DNA of 64,000 bases from Stomorhina lunata (GCA_933228675.1 OW121743.1:69380834-69444833), one strand, 5' to 3'. Positions 1-15,275 are shown, counted from the first letter of the stretch. Program-made: numbers and translations. Notes: generated by a model not told the origin, from the letters alone.

Positions 1-220
1 TATATCCAACGCCTTGGAAATATCTAGAGCCACAACTTTACTTTCGCCAAAACGGTGTATGTTGACACCGTTTTTCCGATAGGAAGTCTAGCAGGTCTCC
101 AGTAGAGCGTCCCCTACCGAACCCATACTTGCGGTCGCTTAGTAGGTTGTTAGACTTTATATATTTATCAAGATGGAAAGATATAGTTGTGGGTATCTTT
201 GTACTTAGGGGCCATATCAT
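1..220 (-). pseudogene. Non-LTR retrotransposon reverse transcriptase fragment, frameshifted and cut by the window edge
   Basis: On the minus strand, positions 220 to 38 read 60 codons. They include LLSDRKYGFGRGRSTGDLLD, which matches the finger region of Jockey-like non-LTR reverse transcriptases (usually LLSDRQYGFR.GRSTGDLL). That frame stops at 38-40. In another frame the next bases (about 46 to 1) read KVVALDISKALDI, which is catalytic motif A with its metal-binding Asp (usually VALDISKAFD). The domain therefore continues across a frameshift and runs off the left edge. One odd residue is YGFG where the family has YGFR. The role would be target-primed reverse transcription in a complete element, but this copy is dead. 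It may belong to the same family as the decayed fragment at 60983-61340, which covers a later part of the protein. The family is confident; the exact clade is not. Confidence 0.8.
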
Positions 221-301
221 ATATTTTTTTTCAACTAGAATGTAATTTTGGCTGTTAAGCAGTGTAATTGATCGTGTAGTAGTTACATGTATATCACCCT
301 A

Positions 302-1112
302 CCCAGCTAGCATTTTAATCAAATATGAGTCTTTTTTGACTCCACTGCACGATTAAAATGATCATTTATGATATCGCTTATGAGTCAAAAATTATCTTTT
401 TGTGTGAGGAAATGGTACCCCTCATGCGACTCTTCAAAACGAGTCTTTAATGACTCGTTTTGCTGATTAGAATATGACTGTACACATTTGGCTAAATTTG
501 TTAAAAAAAAAGAATAAAGAATAAATACTCAAAACAATATATCTATTTATATAACACATCATATCTATTTTTAGAACAGTGAAGTTGCGTTAATAATTAC
601 AGAAATTTATGTTACCGAGACCGAGGATCGAACCTAGGCTGCTGAATATGATATGTTATGCTTAGCAGTCGACGTGCTAACCAACTAAGCCACATCACCC
701 ACAATCACCATAAAATAGTTATATTACGTACAGTTTGCAAGATTTTTTGTCTATGAGTCTTTTGTGCACTTTTTTGATCACCAAACTGATTGCACACATT
801 CCGCTTTCAAATAGTCGCTATCAAGGTATTTTCTGAGTCTTTTTGTGGTCTTTCTTGATCACCAAACTGACTAAAATAACATAAAAAACAATCGTATTAG
901 GATCGTTTGCACGATAAGATTTTGACTGTACGCATTCTGCAAGAATTGTTTTTGCTTTTTTAAACTAGTCGTTTTCTAAGCGTTTTAAGGAGTCTTTTTG
1001 GAATCTTTTTTGGATCACCAAGCTGATTAATCAGTTTTTGATCATCTATACGAATCCAAAAAGACTCATTTTGCTGATATTATCGCCAACAATCACCAAA
1101 TTGCTAGCTGGG
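302..1112. mobile_element. TIR-bounded non-autonomous element with internal tRNA-like sequence
   Basis: The left end begins CCCAGCTAGCATTTTAATC. The right end, read on the minus strand, begins CCCAGCTAGCAATTTGGTG, so the terminal inverted repeats share at least 11 bases exactly. A TA dinucleotide flanks both sides (300-301 and 1113-1114) and may be the target duplication. Inside there is no transposase frame. It holds repeats of GAGTCTTTTTG and GATCACCAAACTGATT, and a tRNA-like sequence at 613-700. It resembles a MITE. It shares the CCCAGC terminus with the element at 18039-19342. The superfamily is unassigned. Confidence 0.6.
613..700 (-). repeat. tRNA-like sequence with Pol III A and B boxes
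   Basis: Read on the minus strand, 692-681 is TGGCTTAGTTGG (A box) and 634-625 is GGTTCGATCC (B box). The spacing fits a tRNA with a long variable arm or insertion. CTGCT and AGCAG between the boxes can pair around an AT-rich stretch. The T-arm pairs poorly and I could not build a full acceptor stem, so this is more likely a tRNA-derived promoter segment or pseudo-tRNA than a working tRNA. It lies inside the TIR element at 302-1112. Confidence 0.5.
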
Positions 1113-2055
1113 TATTAATAAATTCTGGGAATTACCCTTAGATGTAAAAACAGTTTTGAGGTTTTGTGAATAAGATTAAAATCGCCACTTTCAATTGAAC
1201 TTTGAATTTGTTTTTGCTGGGATTTAACAATTCTTTGTTAACTTTTTTTCTTACTCATAAAATTTAACATAAATTCGCTAATTATTCAGTGATTTTGCTT
1301 CTTCTTAACTTTTTGTTTATAACTTTATTTTTGTTAATTTAGTCGTAATATTGAACAAGTACAATGGCTTTTCTTTCTTTCAGTCAGAAATTAGCAAAGT
1401 TCATACAATTTTTAGGGAGGAGTTTTAACAAAAACAAAAAAGAAAATAATTATTTATGTTAAAATATATTTCATGCCATAAAAGTGGTAATTATTTATAA
1501 CGGTTTTCTTTTTGTTTGAATATTTAAATTTAAGCAAACGAGAAGTATCAAACCATTCATTAACAATCTTTTTGTTCTGCTTCCTTATAAGTTAATTTTA
1601 ATTTTTGTTTTTAGTATGAAATCTCCCATTAAGACCAAAATTAGTTTCCAAGTTTTTACGCATTTGATGTTTTTACGTGATTCTGTTGAAGCTTATTTTT
1701 AGTCGCACATTTTTAGGATGACATCAACTTAAAATGTGCGAATGAGCGGGCAAGACTAACTACTCATTCGGCTAAACACCCACCCAAAATTTTAAAACAA
1801 TAACAACATAAAAAAGATGTAATTTAAAATTCTTATTTACGACATATTGAGGTCGTTTCTCAACTCTTGAAATAAACAAAAATAAAGCCTTATAATGAAT
1901 GAATGAATGAGTGTTAATTTCAACAATATTTAAATTTTTATACAAATTTATTTGTGCTATAAACAACTTTTTTGCCATTTTTTATGAGGAAAGTTTAAGG
2001 CTTTAATTCGGTGTCAATTTGATAACTATGGTGTCATATTAAGCACTGGTACGAA
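1113..2055. other. AT-rich sequence without recognisable gene
   Basis: No convincing coding frame is seen. Small structures are two adjacent inverted repeats near 1704-1770 (arms CGCACATTTT and CGAATGAG) and an AATG run near 1893-1911. The 68-codon minus-strand frame at 1772-1978 has no family motif. Confidence 0.5.
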
Positions 2056-3982
<1,927 letters not shown>

Positions 3983-6660
3983 ATACTTTATTGTATGTGA
4001 AAAAGCTTTTAAGTCGAATTCATATCTTCATGTCTCCAACGGTTTAACCTTCCTCAAGTTCCTTTGAAATCTTAAATAAGTCCTTTCTCCGTCTTCATCT
4101 TTTAATTACACTTTCAACAATTCTGAGAATTGTAAAACACGCGTGGCCTTCACAACAAAGTTAAAATAATATATTCAAGAAAACAATTGAAACCGTAATT
4201 AATCTTTTCATTTTCTTTTTCACTTTTATTTAAATTTGTTTACTTTCTTTAAAACTGACAATCACACACTCCCACTCATATGCACCTACAAGCGATTAAA
4301 TCTTACAACTTATAACTAAGTATGTAGCAACAATAATACCTACAACTGACTTATTTACTTACTGTTGCTGCTACTTACTATACTACGGTTGCAGCAACAG
4401 GCTGCAGTTGCAACCTTGTAATCTGCATGAATAACTTGATAAAATGTTCTCATGTTAACCCTTTAGGGCATAACAACTACGTTTTATATTACTTTAGTGA
4501 CAAAGACACAAATGCTAGACGTTGAGAAATGGGTTAAAAAATTTAAAAATGCAAATTTTAAAGTGTCTCTAATATCGTGATGACAATGAATCTAAAGAAG
4601 GGAAAAGGCATAAGTTGTAAGTGGATTACAGATTTTTTGTTGTTTTAAATTAAATTTGCATATTAGAATTAGAGGTACATACATACATCAAACATTTGAC
4701 GATTTGTCTTGTTCATTGGGTTAATTGTTTTAAGTACCTGGCAATTGTTAAAGTGAACACAAATGACAATAGTTTGAATGTAATTATATTTACTGCATGC
4801 AGTAATACTTATAGGTAGATTCATTATTTTACCCTACTTCATCAATGGACGTCTATAGGTACATTCTAAAATTTTGAAAAGTACATACATACTTAACATT
4901 GGTTACACCATAAGATTTCAAAAATCGATATACTCAGAAGAAAGAAAATTCGGCAGTGAAAATTTCTAAGATACTATATCTCAGTGTTATGATTAAATTG
5001 TAGTTGAATTTCCATAAGTCGGATCACTATTATTTCAAAAAATTTGTCGACTTCAGTTCGAGTTTGGGAACTTGATTTATTGAAACCTATTTTCTAACAA
5101 AAATCAAATCCGTTCATAAATTAATATGACATATACAACTAAAGCCCAAAACTTTTCGTCTAAATTATATACGAGTATTAAAATTTCGCAATCGTTTTAA
5201 AAAACTTCACCACAAAGGCTTAATATGGACCAACAATGTAACAAGTTTTCCTTAAGTCTTAGAAACATACATACATATACTCGTATTTGTTTTGTTTTAA
5301 TCTTCGAGATTTTCGTAGTTTTATGTCTGTGCCGGCATTATGGACCGATTGTTACCAAATTTTGGTTATCGGTTTATATTTACGAAATATTTATCTGTGC
5401 AAAGTTTTAGTTGTTTTTCTGGGTATTTATAAGACTTTTGAGAATGTGTCTTGTATGGAAGGTTACCATTAGCAATATTTATGCTGAATATTATTAAAAT
5501 CAAGGTTCGGAAAAAATAGTACCTTATCATATTCTAAAGTTCATATTGAAAGTTCTTCCATAACTTGAATAATTTTGTTCGAATAATAGTAGGGTATTAT
5601 ACTGTCAGGCTTGATCAATTATTGAACGGATGTTCTAATACTATACCATAGAATGGATGCATGGGTACTTTGCTTTAATATGAAATATTCCCACTGTGTT
5701 CATTATAAAACGTCAAACAAGTGCTGATGATTGTTTTGAATATTACGACTAACTTTAAGTGTAATTGAAGATTTATTTCATTAGCTTTTACATCATTTTC
5801 TAATAAGTCTTCTTAGAAACTGAAAAAAAAAAAAATAATAGTCTTTAAGAATTTAAGAATTTCAAGGTAGAATTCTCTTAAGGAATTTTTGCATGTTTCT
5901 CATGGGAAAAATATTTAAGTATTTATTTAATCATACTTGGAAAATGATTAAGGGAATTTTGCTAAACAAAATTATTTAACTCAAATTACCATTAAAAGCC
6001 ACAACTAAAAAAATTTCTAACAATTTCCATAAATTTTAAAAGTTTTTTCAGTTAATTTTAAATGAAAATTATAACATCTGCTTTCGTTATTAAGATTTCA
6101 AAGGGTTCTTTGTATTGTAAATAATATAACTTAAGTTTTCTTGTCAGGTTTTTATTGGAAAACTGATTTTAATTGCGTTTTGTTTCAGTTTTTTTATTGT
6201 TAAATATTCAATATAATAATTACTTACACCTGTTATTGTTAACTTGTTTATTTATAGTCCGAGTATTTGTAAGTGTATCTTTCTATTTATCTTCTGACTT
6301 CCCTTAAGTAATTTTTTACGATCACTGGCAACGAGTACATTTTTAATGGCCACCCAGTAGCTAATAATATTTTAAGTACTTTTTGTTAAATATTTATGAC
6401 TAGAGAGGGGTTTTTTTAATTTTTAGCTTCTTAAGTATTACCAAGTTATATATAAATATATATATAATTCCCCGACAACATTCCAATTGGAACAAGGTGT
6501 ACTTCTCTCAGACAATGAGCTGCATCCGATTCTATTTTTAGACTCATTGAAAGGGACCTACGTTTTAACGCCGGCTCCGAACGGCAAATGCATTAGTTAG
6601 AGAAGTTTTTCATAGCCTAATACTCAATAACCAGTGGCTAGCTAAGTTATTTTTATATTT
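3983..6660. other. AT-rich sequence, no gene recognised
   Basis: Sequence is mostly unique. 5335-5480 weakly resembles the mini-me-like repeats seen elsewhere (GACCGATTGTTACCAAATTT). A near-palindrome of GGTTGCA and TGCAACC lies near 4387-4415. No family motif was found in the short frames at 5225-5472. Confidence 0.4.
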
Positions 6661-6668
6661 TTTTTCAA

Positions 6669-6744
6669 GTGGGTCTGACAGGGATTGAACTTGGGACCTC
6701 TAGTATGCTAGGCGGATGACTAACCTGCTACACCACGGCGGTTC
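6669..6744 (-). repeat. tRNA-like sequence with Pol III A and B boxes
   Basis: On the minus strand, 6735-6724 is TGGTGTAGCAGG, a match to the A-box pattern. 6691-6681 is AGTTCAATCCC, close to the B box. Between them is CCTAGCAT, similar to the anticodon region of the copy at 19027-19092. Acceptor and T-arm pairing are poor. It is probably a tRNA-derived SINE head or pseudo-tRNA. No clear terminal inverted repeats were found around it. Confidence 0.45.
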
Positions 6745-6950
6745 ACTTATATATATAAATAAGTTGTAGAAAAAAACATTGGACTATACATAAGTAATTT
6801 AGAATACCCTCTTCAAAAGATAAAGATGCATATAATCGGCAGAGTTGCCGTTTTTTATACTTTTAACTGAAGTAGGTATTTTTTTAATGTGTAGTTCTAA
6901 TGTTTTAAAAAGAAAAAGTTTTCTACTTCATTTTTTTTTTATATTTTTAT

Positions 6951-8470
6951 CAACAATTTTTCTATACAAAATTTTTTTATCAAAAATTTTTCAATAGAAA
7001 TTTTTTTTTTAATTTTTCTATAGAAAATTCTTTTATCAAAAATTTTTCTATATTTTTTTTATCAAAAATTTTTTTGATCAAAATTTTCTTATGAAAAATT
7101 TTTCTATAGAAAATTTTTTTATCAAAAATTTTTCTATAGAATTTTTTTTTATCAAAATTTTTTCTATAGAAAATTTTTTTATCAAAAATTTTTCCATGAA
7201 AATTTTTTTATCAAAAGTTTTTTTATAGAAAATTTTTTTATCAAAAGTTTTTCTATAGAAATTTTTTTTTTTATCAAAAGTTTTTCTAGTTGCTTATCAA
7301 AAATTTTTCTATAGAAAATTGTTTTATCAAAAATTTTTCTATAGAAATTTTTTTTTTTATCAAAACTTTTATCAAAAGTTTTTCTATAGAAATTTTTTTT
7401 ATCAAAAGTTTTTCTATAGAAAATTTTTTTATTAAAAATTTTTCTATGGAAAATTTTATATCAAATATTTATCTATGCAAAATTTTTTATCAAAAATTTA
7501 TCTATGAAAAATTTTTCTATGGAAAATTTTTCTATAGAAAATTTTTTGTATCAAAAATTTTTCTTTAGAAAATTTTTATTATCAAAAGTTTTTCTATAGA
7601 AAATTTTTTTATCAAAAATTTGTATATGAAAATTTTTGTATCAAACATTTTTCTATAGAAAATTTTTTATCAAAAATTATTACATGAAAATTTTTGTATC
7701 AAACATTTTTCTATAGAAAATTTTTTATCAAAAATTTTTCTATAGATTTTTTTTTTAATTTTTCTATAGAAAATTTTTTTTTATCAAAAATTTCTATATT
7801 TTTTTATCAAAAATTTTTGTATATTTTTTTTTATCAAAAATTTTTCTATAGAAAATTTTTTATCAAAAATTTTTCTATAGAAAATTTTCTTATCAAAAAT
7901 TTTTCTATGGAAATTTTTTTTATAGAAAATTTTTCTATGAAAATTTTTTTATTAAAAATTTTTCTATAGGAAATTTTTTTATCAAAAATTTTTATATGAA
8001 AATTTTTGTATCAAACATTTTTCTATAGAAAATTTTTTATCAAAAATTTTTCTGTGGAAAAATTTTCTATAGAATTTTTTTAATTTTTTCTATAGAAAAT
8101 TTTTTTATCAAAAATTTCTATATTTTTTTTTATCAAACATTTTTGTATATCTTTTTTTTATCAAAAAATTTTCTATAGAAAATTTTCTTATCAAAAAATT
8201 TTCTACAGAAATTTTTTTTATAGAAAATTTTTCTATGAAAATTTTTTTGTCAAAAATTTTTCTATGAAAATTTTTTTATTAAAAATTTGTCTATAGGAAA
8301 TTTTTTTATCAAAAATTTTTCTATAGAAAATTTTTACCAAATAATAGAAAAATTTTTGGTACAAAAATTTTCTATAAAAAAAATATTGTTTTATCAAAAA
8401 TTTTTCTATAGAAAATTTTTTTATAAAAAAATTTTCTATAGAAAATTTTTTGGATCGAAAATATCTAAAA
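6951..8470. repeat. AT minisatellite, CTATAGAAAATTTTT / ATCAAAAA type
   Basis: Tandem units of about 30 bp alternate the palindrome TTTTCTATAGAAAA with TTTTTTATCAAAAATTTTT. Unit length varies because of indels in the T runs. Frames such as KNFSIENFFIKNFS are repeat translations and not proteins. The unit is related to the arrays at 25298-29150 and 56510-57960, which share the CTATAGAAAA core. Confidence 0.93.
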
Positions 8471-9029
8471 AATATAAAAATCTAAAATTGTTTAAAATAT
8501 AAATTTATTTCTGTTTTGAAAAATATTCCTAATATTTACAAAAATATTCCCAATGTTTACAGAAATACTAGTGTCGTGGCAACAATGTTGGAGATTATAT
8601 TTCTTTATTCTCTCGAACCATGTATTTTGTTGCTATAAATTGGATTTTGATTTGTTTCTGCCTATTTTGTTTTTGTCCCTTCTTTAACGAAGCGGAACCA
8701 ACCAACTCTCTTAACATCCAAATTCCAACTGAATGATTTTAATACTCATTTGCACGAGTATTATCAATGATCGTGGTAATTACGAAAATTAAAAAAATTC
8801 GTCAGCAGCTGGTGGTATAGGCTGCCTACTACTGCGTATAATGGCAACAACTTCCAAAATTTAGAAATAGTTACAAAAAGGTTTGAATTATTTCTGAGTC
8901 CATAAAAAATTGTGTAAAGTGAAGGAAGATGAAACTGAAAAATGTTTGGGTTTACTTTTGTTTAGCTTTTACCTTTGATTTACAAATATAATTCGTAATG
9001 ATTGTGTTTGTAAAATAGGTAATAGCGCG
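8471..9029. other. Mixed AT-rich sequence, no gene
   Basis: This gap between arrays is partly more complex and less AT-rich (about 8560-8830). No coding frame or known repeat was recognised. Confidence 0.4.
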
Positions 9030-9180
9030 AGGTTTTCGATCTGTCTAAAAGAAGGGATACTTCTCCTGAAGATGATCGTACAACCAACCATTGAAAAGCG
9101 TTAAGGAATTGCTTGTACCCACAAGCAATTTTTTGGCTTTTATCAATAAATTGTAATAGACTGGGATCAAGTGCGAATAA
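9030..9180 (+). mobile_element. Possible Penelope-like element 3' scrap
   Basis: The block contains CTGAAGATGATCG, CAACCAACCATTGAAAAGCG and then AATAAATTGTAATAGACTGG. The same order occurs at 25095-25300 (CCGAAGAAGATGG, CAACCATCGAAACTCGTCGA, TAATAAATTGGG). The CTGAAGA...GAAA layout resembles the hammerhead-type motifs at Penelope-like element ends. The assignment is inference; what is seen is a dispersed repeat present at least twice. Confidence 0.35.
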
Positions 9181-9774
9181 TTTTTCTTTTTGAATAAGAT
9201 TAATTACTAGTAAATAGTAGTTTACTAGAAATGGTTAATTAAGTTTTAGTACTTACATTTAATTATTTGTCCTCCTATTCTTAATTGGGACACTTATCCT
9301 TAATCTGCAAATAAGAAGCAAAAAACGAATTAGATATAAAATTAGATATGTATTTGCTTTGAATTTTAAATATTTTCATTTAAAACTCTTTTCTGAACTC
9401 AATTATAAAGTAATTAAAACTTAACATCATTTAAGTCATGAAATAGTTTTAAATTGTATGAAAATTACATGTAAAACTTAAAATATTGTTTGTTTTAATT
9501 AAAAAAAAAAACTTTTGAAAATGTATATCTTGTTATCCATTTATTTATTTATAATTAAAACATTTTAGTAAAACAAGAAAAGAGACTACACGCATATAAT
9601 ACAATATACAAAAGGTAATTTAATACGAGTATGTTTGCAATTAAAAAGTAAAATGCAAAGGCGCAAATTTTAGAGGCATGAAATGAATGAAAACAATTCA
9701 TTCATATGCTTCAAAAGTTTTAGAAGTTTTTGTCTAATGTAGCTAAAATTAGGGGTATTAAGATAAAACAGACA
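9181..9774. other. AT-rich sequence, no gene
   Basis: Simple AT-rich DNA with no repeated unit or coding frame recognised. Confidence 0.4.
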
Positions 9775-11050
9775 AATTTTCTTAAAAAAGAAAATTTTTC
9801 AAAAATTGACTTTTCGTAGGAAATTTATCGAAAATTTACTATTTATTGGAAATTTTTCGAAAATTTAGTACATATTTAAATATGTACTAAATTTCCTTAA
9901 GGAAATTTTGACTATTTAAAGGAAAAATTTCGAAAATTGACTATTTATAGGAAATTTTTGGAAAAATGACTATTTATAAGAAATTTTTCGAAAATTGACT
10001 ATTTATAGGTAATTTTTCAAAAATGGACTATTTATAGGAAATTTTTCGAAAATTAACTATTTTTAGGAAATTTTTAGAAAATTAATTATTTATAGGAAAT
10101 TTTTAGAAAATTAACTATTTATAGGAAATTTTTCGAAAATTGACTATTTACAGGAAATTTTTCGAAAATTGACTATTTATAGGAAATTTTTCGAAAATTT
10201 ACTATTTATAGGAAATTTTTCGAAAATTGACTATTTATAGGAAATTTTTCGAAAATTGACTATTTAATGGAAATTTTTCGAAAATTTAGTACTTACAAGA
10301 AATATTTCGAAAATTTTGTATTTATAGGAAATTTTTCAAAAATTTAATATTGATAGGAAATTTTTCGAAAATTGAATATTTATATTAAACTTTTCGAAAA
10401 TTCTATATTTATAGAAAATTTCCCGAAAATTGAGTACTTTATCAAATTTTTCGAAAACTGACTTTTTATAGGAAAATTCTCGAAAATTGAATATTTAAAA
10501 TAAATTTTTCGAAAATTGAATATTTAAAGGAAATTTTAACAAATCTGACTATTTAAGTTAAATTTTTTGAAAATTGACTATTTTTACGAAATTTTTCGAA
10601 AATTGAATATTTATTAGAAATGGTTCAAAAATTGAACATTTAAAGGAAATTAAAAAAAAAAACTGATTATTTATGTGAAAGTTTTTTAAAATTGACTTTT
10701 TATAGGAAATTTTTCGAAAATTGACTATTTATAGGAAATTTTTCAAAAATTGACTGTTTATTTATAGGAAATTTTTCGAAAATTTACTATTTATAGGAAA
10801 TTTTTCGAAACTTGACTATTTATAGGAAATTTTTCGAAAATTGACTATTTATAGGAAATTTTTCGAAAATTGACTATTTATAGGAAATTTTCCGAAAATT
10901 GACTATTTATAGGAAATTTTTCGAAAATTGACTATTTATAGAATTTTTTTCGAAAATTTACTGTTTATAGGAAGTTTTTCGAAAAATTATTTTTAAAGGC
11001 AATTTTTCGAAAATTGACCATTTACAGGAAATTTTTCGAAAATTTACTAA
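9775..11050 (+). repeat. 29 bp minisatellite, forward orientation
   Basis: Tandem copies of a 29 bp unit joining AAATTTTTCGAAAATT to GACTATTTATAGG. Variants include GTACTTA and TAATTTA in place of GACTATTTA. Copies are most uniform at 10080-10260 and 10690-10960. The direction flips near 11045. Confidence 0.95.
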
Positions 11051-12170
11051 AAAGAGCCAACTTTCGAAAAATTTTCTATATAGTCAATATTCGAAAATTG
11101 CCTATAAATAGTCACTTTTCAAAAAATTTCCTATAGTCAATTTTTGAAAAATTTCTTATAAATAGTCAGTTTTCGGAAAATTTCCTATAAATAGTCAATA
11201 TTCGAAAAATTTCCTATAAATGGTAAATTTTAGAAAAATTTCCTATAAATAGTAAATTTTCGAAAAATTTCCTATAAATAGTAAATTTTCGAAAAATTTC
11301 CTATAAATAGTAAATTTTCGAAAAATTTCCTATAAATAGTAAATTTTCGAAAAATTTCCTATTAATAGTAAATTTTTCAAAAATTTCCTATAAATAGTAA
11401 ATTTTTCAAAAATTTCCTATAAATAGTAAATTTTCGAAAAATTTCCTATAAATAGTGAATTTTCGAAAATTTCCTATAAATAGTAAATTTTTGAAAAATT
11501 TCTTATTAATAGTCAATTTTCGAAAAATTTCCTATAAATAGTAAATTTTCGAAAATTTCCTATAAATAGTAAATTTTTTAAAAAATTTCTAAAAATAGTC
11601 AATTTTGTAAAAATTTCCTATAAATAGTAAATTTTCGAAAAATTTCCTATAAATAGTAAATTTTCGAAAAATTTCCTATAAATAGTAAATTTTTCAAAAA
11701 TTTCCTATAAATAGTAAATTTTCGAAAAATTTCCTCAAAATAGTGAATTTTCGAAAATTTCCTATAAATAGTAAATTTTTGAAAAATTTACTATAAATAG
11801 TGAATTTTCGAAAAATTTCCTATAAATAGTAAATTTTCGAAAAATTTCCTAAAAAAAGTCAATTTTGCAAAAATTTCCTATAAATAGTCAATTTTCGAAA
11901 ATTTTGTTATAAATAGTTAATTTTCGAAAATTTTCCTATAAATAGTAAATTTTCGAAAAATTTCCTATAGATAGTCAATTTTCGAAAAATTTCCTATAAA
12001 TAGTAAATTTTCGAAAATTTCATATAAATAGTCAGTATTCGAAAATTTTCTTTTCAATTTTCGAAAAATTTCCTAAAAATAAAAAATTTTCTAAAAATTT
12101 GTTTAAATTTCCTTAAAATAGTAAATTTTCAAAAAATTTTTTATAATTATCGAAAAGTAGGAAATTTTTC
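11051..12170 (-). repeat. 29 bp minisatellite, reverse orientation
   Basis: The same 29 bp unit as at 9775-11050, now in reverse complement (CCTATAAATAGTCAATTTTC...). Together the two blocks form a head-to-head inverted structure of about 2.4 kb. AGTAAATTTT variants dominate. Confidence 0.95.
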
Positions 12171-13440
12171 ATTTATATAATCAAAAACTTATCTGTCATC
12201 ATATTTTGTCCATTACTTTGATGATTTTTATTTAGGTCACAAAATGTCCTTCTATTTATAAACCATTAACATATTTTTTACAATATTTTTAGAGTCTACA
12301 CATGCAGGTAATAGGACCCAAAGACAAACGCCCTTTTCCTATAGAATATTTCACATTTTCTCCATAACACGATTCGTCGTCATATGTAAATTGAAATATT
12401 TTAATGGACTCGTATGTTCGAAACACGAAAATACAATTTAATCACAGATGGGGTCAATTCAAGCGGAAGTGTGTCAAAGAATTGGGGACACCGAAAAAAG
12501 AGCACAACAAAAACAACAACGACAACAACAAAAAGAAGACAAACCGGATCGAAACTACGCCAACACAACCAACATTAAATAGTCTTTGTTTGTATGTACT
12601 ACAAGTATGAGTCGTAGTCGTCATTTAGACAGTCAGTCCTATAGTCAGTCAAACATAGAAGGAAATCCATTTGAATTCTATATAATTTTCTAATTACAAA
12701 CATGGGTTTGCATGTTGAAAAGGTATACGAGTATGCTAACAGTATATTTTTTTTGTTTCCAATATGGTTGGATACTTTAGACATACATTTCAATATTTAT
12801 TTCAAAACAAAAAACGTAGAAAAACTAAGACTTAACAAATTAAGGTCTCGACGTCAACAGTCGAACAGAAATCATTTTGAGGGTGGGGCCTCCTGACACA
12901 ATCACAATTCAATTCCAAATGTTTTTAATCAAATCGACAGACAGTCAAACTAATATTTTAACGAAAGTTGAATTTTGTTGGTTTAGTGACGTTTTCAATT
13001 ATATTTGAAAATATTTATATTCTAACCCAAAATTCTTGTAAATACTTTTGATTTTGTGCTCTCCTTTTGATTTTAAGGGGGAAATTTTGTTTGGAATTCA
13101 AATGAACAAAAATAAACTTAAAGTTATAAATTCGTAACACGTAGTTTCGAAATATTGAAATCATCATCTCCGATTACCACGTACCGTTTCATTTTACCAG
13201 AGAATTGTTATTTGTGTTCTTCAAGTATGAAGGTTTCATGGTTTCATTTAAGTTAATTATTTTTCTTTCTTTTTTTTCATAAAATTTACACAGTTTTAAC
13301 ACGCTCTAAGTATCTTCAGAGCTATTAGTTTGTTACGCATTTGAATTCTAAGATCTTAGGCAGAAATTAGAGAGATATAAATATTTGGATGTTAGATAAA
13401 TGAGCTTAAGGCGTAAAAAGTGGGGAGTTCGCAATCACAA
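12171..13440. other. Less AT-rich interval, no gene recognised
   Basis: 12300-12900 is more complex than its surroundings and rich in AAC/AAG runs. A 68-codon plus-strand frame (12404-12610) includes KKEHNKNNNDNNKKK, which reflects an AAC-rich tract; no family is recognised. It could be intron or untranslated sequence. Confidence 0.35.
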
Positions 13441-15275
13441 AATTTTGAAAATTTTTTTTGTTAATAAAAATTTTCGAAAAATATCCTATAAATAGTAAAT
13501 TTTCGAAAGATTTCCTATAAATAGTCAATATTCGAAAGATTTCCTATAAATAGTCAATATTCGCAAAATTTCCTATAAATAGTCAATTTTTGAAAAATTT
13601 CCTAGTCAATTTGAAAAATTTCTTATAAATAGTCAATTTTCGAAAAATTTTCATATAAGAAGTCAATTTTCGAAAAATTTTCTATAAATAATAAATTTTG
13701 GAAAAATTCCCATAAATAGTCAATTTTCGAAAAATTTCCTATAAATAGTCAATTTTCGAAAAATTTCCTATAAATAGTCAATTTTCGAAAATTTCCTATA
13801 AATAGTCAATTTTTGAAAATTTCCTATAAATAGTCAATTTTTGAAAAATTTCCTATAAATAGTCAATTTTTTTTAAATTACCTATAAAAAGTCAATTTTT
13901 AAAAAATTTCCTAAAAATAGTCAATTTTCGAAAAATTTCCTATAAATAGTCAATTTTCGTAAAATTTCCTATAAATAGCCAATTTTCGAAAAATTTCCTA
14001 TAAATAATAAATTTTGGAAAAATTCCTATAAATAGTCAATTTTCGAAAAATTTTCTATAAATAGTAAATTTTTGAAAAATTTCCTATAAAAAGTCAATTT
14101 TTGAAAATTTTCCTATAAATAGTCAATTTTTGAAAAATTTCCTATAAATAGTCAATTTTTAAAAAATTTCCTATAAATAGTCAATTTTCGAAAAATATTC
14201 TTTAAATAGTTATTTATCCAAAAATTTCCTATAAATAGTCAATTTTCGAAAAATTTCCTATAAATAGTTATTTTTCCAAAAATTTCCTATAAATAGTCAA
14301 GTTTTGAAAAATTTCCTATAAATAGCCAATTTGTCGACAAAATTTCCTATTAATAGTCAATTTGTCGAAAAATTTCCTATCAATAGTGAATTTTCGAAAA
14401 ATTTCCTATAAATAGTCAATTTTCGAAAATTTTCCTATAATTAGTCATTTTTCGAAAAATTTTCATATAAAAAGTCAATTTTTGAAAAATTTTCTATAAA
14501 TAATAAATTTTGGAAAAATTCCAATAAATAGTCAATTTTCGAAAAATTTTCATACAAAAAGTAAATTTTCGAAAAATTTTCTATAAATAGTAAATTTTTG
14601 AAAAATTTCCTATAAATAGTCAATTTTTGAAAATTTTCCTATAAATAGTCAATTTTTGAAATTTTTTCAATAAATAGTCAATTTTTGAAAAATTTCCAAT
14701 AAATAGTCAATTTTTGAAAAATTTTCTCAAATAGTTAATTTTCGAAAAATTTCCTCTAAATAGTCAATTTGCGAAAAATTTCTTATAAACAGTCAATTTT
14801 TGAAAAATTTCCTTTAAAAAGTTAATTTTTGAAAAATTTCCTTTATAAAGTCAATTTTCGAAAAATTTCCTATAAATAGTCAATTTTCGAAAAATTTTCC
14901 TAAAATAGTCAATTTTTGAAAAATTTTCTATAAATAGTCCATTTTCGAAAAAAATTCCTGCAAATACTCAATTTCTGAAAAATTTAATATATTGATAAAT
15001 TTTTTAAAAATTTCCTATAAATAGTCAATTTTCGAAAAATTTCTTATAAATAGTCAATTTTCAAAAAATATCCTATAAATAGTCTATTTTCGAAAAATTT
15101 CCTATAAATAGTCAATTTTCGAAAAATTTCCTATAAATAGTCAATTTTTGAAAAATTTCCTTTAAATAGTCAATTTTCGAAAAATTTCCTATAAATAGTC
15201 AATTTTTGAAAAATTTCCTATAAATAGTCAATTTTTGAAAAATTTCCTATAAATAGTCAATTTTCGAAAAAGAAT
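13441..15275 (-). repeat. 29 bp minisatellite, reverse orientation
   Basis: Copies of the 29 bp unit in reverse complement (TCCTATAAATAGTCAATTTTCG...). Many copies carry TTTTTGAAAAATTTCC in place of TTTTCGAAAAATTTCC, which foreshadows the 31 bp array at 51540-54315. Confidence 0.95.

Noticed and set aside
1704..1770. Two small adjacent inverted repeats as a terminator or regulatory hairpin
   Set aside because: Arms of 8-10 bases are expected by chance in AT-rich DNA of this size, and no gene is attached.
7290..8502. Frames of 71-92 codons rich in Lys-Asn-Phe-Ser-Ile-Glu
   Set aside because: Products of the AT minisatellite unit, with variable unit length and no conserved frame across the array.
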